Source: Methanomassiliicoccales archaeon
Lineage (GTDB): Archaea > Thermoplasmatota > Thermoplasmata > Methanomassiliicoccales > JACIVX01
DNA: 6,099 bases
Direction of reading: 5' to 3'
Assembly (NCBI GenBank): GCA_028679985.1
Contig: JAJRAH010000088.1
Coordinates: forward strand, 1 to 6,099
A program made the position numbers and the translations under genes. How positions within the stretch are numbered: position 1 is the stretch's first letter; every line of letters begins with the position of its first letter. Shown here piece after piece: positions 1-5,291 of the stretch. The notes under the pieces were generated by a model. The model was not told the origin of the DNA. It worked only from the letters and a program-made list of their open reading frames with translations, and did no database searches.

Positions 1-116
1 GTTCCTGTGGCGCGGCTCTGACGGATAAAGACCTGAAGGTCGTCAAGGGAGCCGTGATGGCGACTTGTCCGTATTGCGGGACTGTCCAGGCGTACGAGGA
101 AGCACCGAAGTGGTGA
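1..116 (+). CDS. C-terminal end of a zinc-ribbon protein (5' partial)
   Basis: The reading frame is open from the window edge and ends with TGA at 114-116. The 37 visible residues include a Ser-Cys-Gly-Ala near the edge and, 20 residues after that cysteine, Cys-Pro-Tyr-Cys-Gly, then a short acidic tail ending Pro-Lys-Trp. Two Cys-containing knuckles separated by about 20 residues are the pattern of a zinc ribbon; the first cysteine of the first knuckle would lie upstream of the window. The body of the protein is not visible, so its function cannot be assigned. The stop is only 7 bases before the next start, and a GGTGA sequence overlapping the stop can serve as that gene's Shine-Dalgarno site, so the two genes are probably co-transcribed and translationally linked. 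Confidence 0.65.
   Translation, partial: SCGAALTDKDLKVVKGAVMATCPYCGTVQAYEEAPKW
112..116 (+). promoter_or_regulatory. Shine-Dalgarno site for the membrane protein, overlapping the previous stop
   Basis: GGTGA matches part of the archaeal anti-Shine-Dalgarno complement (AGGAGGTGAT). It sits 7 bases before the ATG at 124 and contains the upstream stop codon, which supports that start and suggests coupled translation. Confidence 0.5.
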
Positions 117-123
117 GACGGAA

Positions 124-1773
124 ATGAAGGCAAGGAGGACAATTGCGGCGACAAGGATTCTCGCCGTCTCGATCGTGGTCTTCTCCATCCTGGCCACATC
201 ATTGGCATTTCTCGGAGCTCAATTCTCGTCAAATGCTGCAGCCCAGGGATACACTTTCTCGGTAGCTGCGGAGTACGTCAACGTCACCATGATGAAGGAC
301 GGTAGCGTGGATATCGACTACATCTTCAAATTCACCAACGTCGGGAGCCTCGATGGCGTAGACGTCGGCCTTCCAAATGAATACTATGATGCGTCAACGG
401 CATACGCCAGGATCATTGTGGATGGGGCGACCTATTACCCCGAGTTGATCCACGAATCTCCATACGTCGAGACCGGAATGGCTGTAGAATTCACTGAGGA
501 GACTATCGACAATATCTGGGCGTCTGGATCCTTCACCCTCGTCTTCCACGTGAACAATCCTCACATGATCTACGAAAACGAGCTGGTTGAAGGTACGGTC
601 GGAATGAGGTTCATGCCGACATGGTTCAGCTCCGATTTTCAGATCGGGGACACTGGATTATTGGAGTCCAGGATAATCTTCCCGGAGGGTTTCACGAACG
701 CCTCCCAAGCAGTCTATCTCCAAGACCGCCCCTGGAACTCGTTGAGCATCGACAGCACGACCGGGCGACTCGTCGCAACATGGACTGACTACTCGGTCAG
801 CCCGAGTGAGCAGTCAGAAGGTACATACGACATCGGGGCGGGACTCCCGTCGGAGTACGTCGATGTCTATTACAAGCACGACATCTGGGAGGCACTGGGG
901 AACTTCGCAAGCAGTCTGGTCGAGCTATTTGTCCTCTTGTTGCCATTAATCATATTCGCGGCGATTTTCGCATTCATAATCATCTCTGTAATCCGTCAAA
1001 CGCGCAAGAGAAACATGGATTACTTCGACCCCAAGTTCACGACCGTCGGCGCAGGCCCGCGACGCGACCTCACGGCCGTCGAGGCGGCGATCGTCCTCGA
1101 GAGACCGATCGAGAACGTTGCGACGATGGTGCTTTTCGGCCTCATCAAGAAGGGAAAGGTCCGGGTTCTGTCGGAGGAGTTGCCGATGAAACTCGCCAAA
1201 CTCGCCGATAAAGCGGATTACGAATACGAGAATGATTATCTCTATGCGATCGAGGCGGACGGGACCGTGAGCAGGCCCCTCCTCAAGAAGGCCATGATCC
1301 GCCTCATCGAGTCGGTCGGAGCAAAGCTGAAGGGATTCGATCTCGAGGCGACGAAATCCTACTACGAAAGGATCAACGAGACGGCATGGCAGCAGGTCAA
1401 GGATGCCGGGACGCCGGAGGAGTTCGCCAAGGCCCTCGAGGACAGAAACGAATGGATGATGCTCGACGACAACTACGAGAGAAGAATGAACGAGATCTAC
1501 CTAATTCCCTGGATATTCCATCGCCGTGCTCCCGGGACCGGGATAGGGACGCAAGCGCCGGTCGGGGGAAGGGAGTCGATAGCAGGCAAGTACGTGTCTC
1601 AGATAAAGTCAGCCAGCAACAACCTCGTATCCGACGCTCGCTCGCTGACAAAGGAGATCACGTCCAAGGTCAACCCGCCCCCGGCGTACTCTACTTCGCC
1701 CGGCGGCGGGAGCGGGGGAGGATGCGCTTGTGCCTGTGCTTGCGCATGCGCTTGCGCAGGCGGAGGAAGATGA
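124..1773 (+). CDS. DUF2207/YciQ-like membrane protein with C-terminal (Cys-Ala)6 tail
   Basis: This is a 549-residue membrane protein. Residues 1-40 form a signal peptide: basic start, hydrophobic stretch about 12-32, and an Ala-Ala-Ala/Gln cleavage-like site after 40. Residues about 42-262 form a beta-rich outer domain resembling the DUF2207 N-terminal domain. Residues 268-290 are a single membrane helix, followed by a basic stop-transfer segment (RQTRKR, 291-296), which places the rest in the cytosol. Residues 315-349 resemble the winged-helix-like segment found after the helix in DUF2207 proteins. A charged helical region follows, then a Pro/Gly/Ser linker (518-533), six Cys-Ala pairs (534-545) and Gly-Gly-Gly-Arg at the end. 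The rest of the protein has no cysteine that I can see. The stop overlaps the start of a radical SAM/SPASM gene, so the tail is a candidate modification target. The DUF2207 assignment rests on architecture and resemblance; the cellular role is unknown. Glycine-rich tails are usual in this group, but alternating Cys-Ala is distinctive. Confidence 0.8.
   Translation: MKARRTIAATRILAVSIVVFSILATSLAFLGAQFSSNAAAQGYTFSVAAEYVNVTMMKDGSVDIDYIFKFTNVGSLDGVDVGLPNEYYDASTAYARIIVDGATYYPELIHESPYVETGMAVEFTEETIDNIWASGSFTLVFHVNNPHMIYENELVEGTVGMRFMPTWFSSDFQIGDTGLLESRIIFPEGFTNASQAVYLQDRPWNSLSIDSTTGRLVATWTDYSVSPSEQSEGTYDIGAGLPSEYVDVYYKHDIWEALGNFASSLVELFVLLLPLIIFAAIFAFIIISVIRQTRKRNMDYFDPKFTTVGAGPRRDLTAVEAAIVLERPIENVATMVLFGLIKKGKVRVLSEELPMKLAKLADKADYEYENDYLYAIEADGTVSRPLLKKAMIRLIESVGAKLKGFDLEATKSYYERINETAWQQVKDAGTPEEFAKALEDRNEWMMLDDNYERRMNEIYLIPWIFHRRAPGTGIGTQAPVGGRESIAGKYVSQIKSASNNLVSDARSLTKEITSKVNPPPAYSTSPGGGSGGGCACACACACACAGGGR
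1723..1758 (+). repeat. Six in-frame Cys-Ala codon pairs (tail of the membrane protein)
   Basis: Twelve codons encode (Cys-Ala)6, residues 534-545. The cysteine codons mix TGC and TGT, and the alanine codons mix GCT, GCC and GCA, so the DNA is not a perfect 6-base repeat. This fits selection on the peptide rather than recent slippage. The block is bracketed by Gly-Ser-Gly-Gly-Gly before and Gly-Gly-Gly-Arg after. Confidence 0.9.
1762..1766 (+). promoter_or_regulatory. Shine-Dalgarno site for the radical SAM gene, inside the upstream coding tail
   Basis: GGAGG lies within the Gly-Gly codons of the upstream protein's last residues. It is 3 bases from the ATG at 1770 and 6 bases from the ATG at 1773; the latter spacing is closer to the usual archaeal optimum, so 1773 is preferred. 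Confidence 0.65.
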
Positions 1774-3122
1774 TGAGCCTCGGATCGTGGTGGAGGGAAG
1801 TCCTTGGGAAGGGACTCGAACCCGGCGTCTACAAGTACGACGGAAAAGGAGAGATGGTGCATCACAGATTCCACCTGCGCGTCGATTCCGGACTCAAGGG
1901 CGTCTTGCTCATCGACGCTTCGAAGCTCATATTCCTGAATGGCACCGCGGTCGATCATGTAAGGTGTGCGCTCGAAGACAGGTCCGACAAGGCTGCGGCG
2001 AAGTACATGCGTCGCCGCTATAGGAGCCTCGACAAGAAGACGGCGATTGCCCACTACGAAGAGATCAGAATGGAGCTTCGGGAGGCCTTGAAAGGGCATC
2101 TTGAAGTTCTCAGTCAGATCGGATCGGACAAGCCGTCCATCGGAGCCGACGACTTTCCGGCTCCGTACAGAATGGACCTGGCACTGACCTACCGATGTCA
2201 GAACGACTGCGGCCACTGCTACATGGAACACAAAGAGAAGAAGGAGCTGCATCTTGATCAGTGGAAGAACGTTATCGCAAATTTGTGGCGGATCGGCGTG
2301 CCCCATGTCGTCTTCACCGGAGGCGAGCCGACACTATACGACGGCCTCGACGACCTTGTCGAGAAGTCCGAGGAGTTCGGACAGGTGACGGGGCTGATCA
2401 CCAACGGAAGGAATCTCAGGAAGGAAGGATACCTGCGCGGCCTCGTACAGAAGGGTCTCGATCACGTTCAGATAACTGTCCTCTCCTACAGGGAATCGGT
2501 CCATGACAAGTTGGTGGGGAGCGAGGGCGCATGGAAGGAGACCATGGAGGGACTGAAGGTAGCTCTCGGGGAAGATCTCTACGTGAGCACCAACACCACA
2601 ATAATGAGGTCGAACTACAAGGATATCGAGGAAACTGCGAGACATCTCATCGCACTCGGCGTCAAGAACATCGCCTTCAATAGTCTGATACGATCGGGGA
2701 GAGGCGAGGAGGCAGAGGGGATCACCTACGACGAGTTGAAATCGATACTCACCAAAGTGAAATCGTTGGCGGACGAGAAAGGCATCAATATGGTATGGTA
2801 CTCTCCCACTCCCTATTGCGAGTTCAATCCGGTCAACTACGGCCTGGGGATCAAGCAGTGCACTGCCTGTTCGCTTAACATGGCCATCGAGCCGGATGGG
2901 ACGGTGATTCCTTGCCAGAGCTACTACGAGCCCCTTGGAAACATACTCACAGACCCCTGGGAAGGGATATGGAATCACGATCTCTGCAAGAGAATTCGAG
3001 AAAGGGAGTACCTGGACGGCAAGTGCCTCGACTGTCAGCTCAAAGACGTCTGCGGCGGAGGATGCCCCCTAGCAAGGACTCACGGCGATTACGTCTGTCT
3101 TGACAGGCACTCTTCGATGTGA
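1773..3122 (+). CDS. Radical SAM/SPASM peptide-modifying enzyme with N-terminal PqqD-like (RRE) domain
   Basis: This 449-residue enzyme probably carries out SAM-radical chemistry on a peptide. Residues about 18-110 resemble a PqqD-like RiPP recognition element: a beta-strand region (His-Leu-Arg-Val-Asp, then Leu-Leu-Ile-Asp-Ala-Ser) followed by helices. The radical SAM core has the CX3CX2C cluster motif (C142, C146, C149) and the Gly-Gly-Glu-Pro motif (183-186). The C-terminal SPASM domain is complete: C366-X9-G-X4-C381, then C418-X2-C421-X5-C427-X3-C431, then C442, enough to hold auxiliary iron-sulfur clusters; C363 is an additional cysteine. SPASM enzymes with such N-terminal domains commonly make thioether or C-C crosslinks in ribosomal peptides. 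Tandem ATGs occur at 1770 and 1773; 1773 has the better Shine-Dalgarno spacing, and either overlaps the upstream stop. The frame stays open back to 1386, but that extension is arginine-rich and lies over the membrane protein gene, so it is not coding. The likely substrate is the neighbouring Cys-Ala tail; this is inferred. The enzyme class is firm, the exact reaction unknown. Confidence 0.92.
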   Translation: MSLGSWWREVLGKGLEPGVYKYDGKGEMVHHRFHLRVDSGLKGVLLIDASKLIFLNGTAVDHVRCALEDRSDKAAAKYMRRRYRSLDKKTAIAHYEEIRMELREALKGHLEVLSQIGSDKPSIGADDFPAPYRMDLALTYRCQNDCGHCYMEHKEKKELHLDQWKNVIANLWRIGVPHVVFTGGEPTLYDGLDDLVEKSEEFGQVTGLITNGRNLRKEGYLRGLVQKGLDHVQITVLSYRESVHDKLVGSEGAWKETMEGLKVALGEDLYVSTNTTIMRSNYKDIEETARHLIALGVKNIAFNSLIRSGRGEEAEGITYDELKSILTKVKSLADEKGINMVWYSPTPYCEFNPVNYGLGIKQCTACSLNMAIEPDGTVIPCQSYYEPLGNILTDPWEGIWNHDLCKRIREREYLDGKCLDCQLKDVCGGGCPLARTHGDYVCLDRHSSM

Positions 3123-3128
3123 TGCGGA

Positions 3129-3878
3129 TCACTTCTCAGCGATAGCATAGAATACCGGGTTGAACTGGAAGAGCGTCCCGTCTCGAAGTGCCCTATCCCA
3201 TGTGCCCCTCAGCTTCTCAAGGCGATGTTGATCAACTTCGCGGCAAGGCATCTGTTCTGCCCAATGCCATTCATCGCGGGATTCGGAGCGCAGTCTGTCA
3301 ATGTCCCAGACCCCCGGGTGGATGCCGATCCGGGCATCCATGCCGCACACTCTGAAGAGCGATCTGACTCTCCTTCCGACGAACGGATCGCCTCCTTCGC
3401 TCTCTATCCCTTCCGCTATCAGTCGCGTCAAGTCGGACAACTCGGAGGGGAAATCGATGCGTCCTCCATAGTCCGGTTCGGCGAGGCATATCACCCACTT
3501 CTTCGAAACTCGCCTCATTTCCCCGACGGCACGAGCGGGATCTCTCAACCAGAGGAGAAGGAAGGAGCAGTAGACGATATCGAAGGAGGCGTCCTCGAAG
3601 GGCAATTCGCACGCGTCGGCTTGAGCGACGTCAAGTCCTCGGCTTCTGCACGCGTCCACCATATCGCTATCAATGTCCACGCCCTTGACTTCGAGAAGCT
3701 CGCCCAACGTCTCCATGACGAAACCAGGGCCGCAGCCGACGTCAAGAGCCTTCAATCTCCTCCCTTCGACGTCCGTTGCTTGAAGAACCTCGTTCTTCAA
3801 CAGCCACATCCAGGAGTCCTTCAGCCAGAGAGTCTGGCGACGCAGCTGCCTTTCAAGATCGACCTTCACAGTCGACAT
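3129..3878 (-). CDS. Class I SAM-dependent methyltransferase
   Basis: The 249-residue product has a Rossmann-type methyltransferase fold of the Methyltransf_11/25 kind. Motif I is Leu-Asp-Val-Gly-Cys-Gly-Pro-Gly (45-52), the acidic residue ending strand 2 is D68, a Gln-Ala-Asp-Ala segment (86-89) follows, and motif IV is Phe-Asp-Ile-Val-Tyr-Cys (99-104), then the usual helix with Arg-Asp-Pro and Glu-Met-Arg-Arg-Val. The tryptophan-rich N-terminal helix (about 15-30) and the C-terminal third (about 150-249) probably form the substrate site, but no feature identifies the substrate, so small-molecule, lipid or protein targets are all possible. The start is supported by GAGGAG a few bases upstream on the - strand. 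It is convergent with the radical SAM gene, with 6 bases between stop codons, and divergent from the transporter. Nothing ties it functionally to either neighbour. Confidence 0.88.
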   Translation of the reverse strand: MSTVKVDLERQLRRQTLWLKDSWMWLLKNEVLQATDVEGRRLKALDVGCGPGFVMETLGELLEVKGVDIDSDMVDACRSRGLDVAQADACELPFEDASFDIVYCSFLLLWLRDPARAVGEMRRVSKKWVICLAEPDYGGRIDFPSELSDLTRLIAEGIESEGGDPFVGRRVRSLFRVCGMDARIGIHPGVWDIDRLRSESRDEWHWAEQMPCREVDQHRLEKLRGTWDRALRDGTLFQFNPVFYAIAEK

Positions 3879-3945
3879 CGTCTCCTCATCATAGAACGAC
3901 TTCTTCGGAGTTCTAGCTTTTGTGTGATGCTGTCTCCCCGATTGT

Positions 3946-3955
3946 ATACTTATAT
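3946..3955 (-). promoter_or_regulatory. Possible TATA-like element for the methyltransferase gene
   Basis: Read on the - strand, the sequence is ATATAAGTAT, about 70 bases before the methyltransferase start. It overlaps the + strand element of the transporter, so one A/T-rich patch may serve both directions. No better element was seen closer to the start. This is weak support. Confidence 0.25.
3949..3955 (+). promoter_or_regulatory. TATA-box-like element for the MgtE-like transporter
   Basis: CTTATAT begins 42 bases before the ATG at 3991, within the context ATACTTATATCCG. An archaeal transcript would start about 25 bases downstream, giving a leader of roughly 15 bases that would include the GGAG at 3983-3986. 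A nearly identical element at nearly the same distance precedes purP. Confidence 0.6.
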
Positions 3956-3982
3956 CCGTTTGCTTTTATCGACTATCTGAGT

Positions 3983-3986
3983 GGAG
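3983..3986 (+). promoter_or_regulatory. Short Shine-Dalgarno site for the transporter
   Basis: GGAG ends 4 bases before the ATG at 3991. It is a short match, but it supports this start, as no other in-frame upstream ATG was seen. Confidence 0.45.
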
Positions 3987-3990
3987 CGCG

Positions 3991-5217
3991 ATGGCGAGGG
4001 ACGTGAGAATCCGGGCTTTCTTCGACAGGAACAGAAGCACCCTCAGACTCAGCCTCGTAGCCCTCATGATGTCATCATTCGGCGATCTGTTCGCCGGAGC
4101 AACGCTCGGATTCATGACGAATACTTTGACACTCATGCCAGGCCTCATGATTCTGATCCCTCCTGCAATCGGAATGAGGGGAAACATCTTCGGAGCGTTG
4201 GGTAGCAGACTCGGCACTTCGATGCACATCGGAACGTTCGAACTCTCTCTGAAGAAAGGGGGGATACTGAGACGGAACCTGGAGGGTTCCCTCGTTCTCT
4301 CCGTCATCATGTCGTTCCTGATGGGGGTCCTTGCCGAGTCCGTGACGATCGTGCTGGGAGTGGAGAGCATCGGCGTGTCGCAGTTCGTCTTCATCTCGGT
4401 CTTCGGAGGAGTACTCGCGGGCTTGCTTCTTCTCCTGGTCAATATTCTAGTGGCGACCGTCGGCTTCAGAAGGAACTGGGACATAGACAACGTCTCGGCA
4501 CCGCTGGTGACGGCAGCTGGTGATATTATCACGCTTCCGATGCTCTTCGTAGCATCAATGATCGTATTGTCTGGCATTCCGGCTTTATCTTTCGACATCT
4601 TCACCGTGATGCTCCTGGCAGTGACGGTCGCGCTCGTCGTCATGACATTCCGTATGAAAAGCTCTGAGACGAAGCGCATAATAGTGCAGAGTTCGCCAAT
4701 ACTCATCGTCTGCATCCTTCTGGACATCGGAGCCGGCATCACGATAGATCGCAGGATAGACGATCTGGTGGCGCTCCCCGCCCTACTCATTCTGATTCCT
4801 CAGTTCCTCGAGGACGCGAACGCCCTCGGAGGGATTCTCACTTCGAGGTTTGCTTCCCTTCTGCACATGGGTACGCTCGAACCGAGGAGAACGCCAGGGA
4901 AGCTTGCGGTCGAAAACTTCCTGATCTCCTACGTTCTTTCGTTATGGGTCTTCGTCGTCGTAGGCATCACGTCGCACTTCACTGCCATCGTCCTCGGCCT
5001 CGGCTCGCCCGGGCTTTTCTTGATGGTCGCGCTTTCACTTGTTGCTGGATTGCTGACGGTGACGATACTCAATGCTCTGTCGTACTACATCGCGGTCTAC
5101 ACGTTCAAGTTCTCTCTCGACCCCGACGACGACAGCATACCGCTGACCTCCTCGGCTATCGACTTTCTCGGGGCATTGTGCCTCGTCGGCGTCATGATCT
5201 TGTTCGGCATGACATGA
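3991..5217 (+). CDS. Two-domain MgtE/SLC41-like divalent cation transporter
   Basis: This 408-residue inner-membrane protein is built of two MgtE-type transmembrane halves and probably moves Mg2+ or another divalent cation. Hydrophobic helices lie near residues 19-43, 47-60, 97-122, 128-156, 171-196, possibly 203-220, then 236-252, 259-272, 305-335, 337-368 and 386-407. Matching motifs occur in both halves exactly 213 residues apart: Leu-Ile-Pro (55-57 and 268-270), Ser-Arg (72-73 and 285-286), His-X-Gly-Thr-X-Glu (79-84 and 292-297) and the conserved membrane aspartate after Pro-Leu (D178 and D391). Bacterial MgtE has a cytosolic N domain and CBS domains that sense Mg2+; here only about 18 residues precede the first helix, so those sensors are absent. 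The layout is like eukaryotic SLC41 carriers and the archaeal COG1824-type permeases. The transported ion is inferred from the family. It appears to have its own promoter and is followed by purP. Confidence 0.87.
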   Translation: MARDVRIRAFFDRNRSTLRLSLVALMMSSFGDLFAGATLGFMTNTLTLMPGLMILIPPAIGMRGNIFGALGSRLGTSMHIGTFELSLKKGGILRRNLEGSLVLSVIMSFLMGVLAESVTIVLGVESIGVSQFVFISVFGGVLAGLLLLLVNILVATVGFRRNWDIDNVSAPLVTAAGDIITLPMLFVASMIVLSGIPALSFDIFTVMLLAVTVALVVMTFRMKSSETKRIIVQSSPILIVCILLDIGAGITIDRRIDDLVALPALLILIPQFLEDANALGGILTSRFASLLHMGTLEPRRTPGKLAVENFLISYVLSLWVFVVVGITSHFTAIVLGLGSPGLFLMVALSLVAGLLTVTILNALSYYIAVYTFKFSLDPDDDSIPLTSSAIDFLGALCLVGVMILFGMT

Positions 5218-5248
5218 CTGCAAGGAGTGAAAGGGCATCGCCGTCATA

Positions 5249-5256
5249 CTTATAAT
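5249..5256 (+). promoter_or_regulatory. TATA-box-like element for purP
   Basis: CTTATAAT begins 43 bases before the purP ATG at 5292, within the context ATACTTATAATCCG. The predicted transcript start, about 25 bases downstream, gives a short leader just long enough to hold the Shine-Dalgarno site. It indicates that purP is not simply read through from the transporter. Confidence 0.6.
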
Positions 5257-5280
5257 CCGCAAATCAATCTCATTTCCCTG

Positions 5281-5285
5281 GGAGG
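5281..5285 (+). promoter_or_regulatory. Strong Shine-Dalgarno site for purP
   Basis: GGAGG ends 6 bases before the ATG at 5292. A second overlapping GGAGG at 5285-5289 is only 2 bases from the ATG and so less well placed. The strong site fixes the start. Confidence 0.7.
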
Positions 5286-5291
5286 GAGGCG

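Noticed and set aside
1741..1758. GCGCATGCGC palindrome as a possible protein-binding site or hairpin
   Set aside because: It follows directly from consecutive Cys and Ala codons inside the coding region and has no other support.
1386..1772. N-terminal extension of the radical SAM frame back to an ATG at 1386
   Set aside because: It lies entirely over the membrane protein coding sequence, is arginine-rich and low in hydrophobic pattern, and lacks a Shine-Dalgarno site, whereas 1770/1773 has GGAGG and the domain homology begins just after it.
1599..2306. Long - strand open frame opposite the tail and radical SAM genes
   Set aside because: It is antisense to two well-supported genes, and its Ala-Gln-Ala-His run is only the antisense reading of the Cys-Ala codons.
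3894..3913. Inverted repeat GAAC...GTTC in the divergent intergenic region
   Set aside because: Only the outer 4 bases pair well; it is too short and imperfect to call an operator or terminator.
3225..3980. + strand open frame of about 250 codons opposite the methyltransferase
   Set aside because: The - strand frame has clear methyltransferase motifs; this one has no recognisable domain and is its shadow.
3966..4790. - strand open frame opposite the transporter
   Set aside because: The product is rich in Ser, Thr, Met and Arg with no domain pattern, and the + strand frame encodes a clear membrane transporter.
5218..5248. Possible terminator after the transporter
   Set aside because: No T-rich run or stable stem-loop is seen between the stop and the purP promoter-like element.
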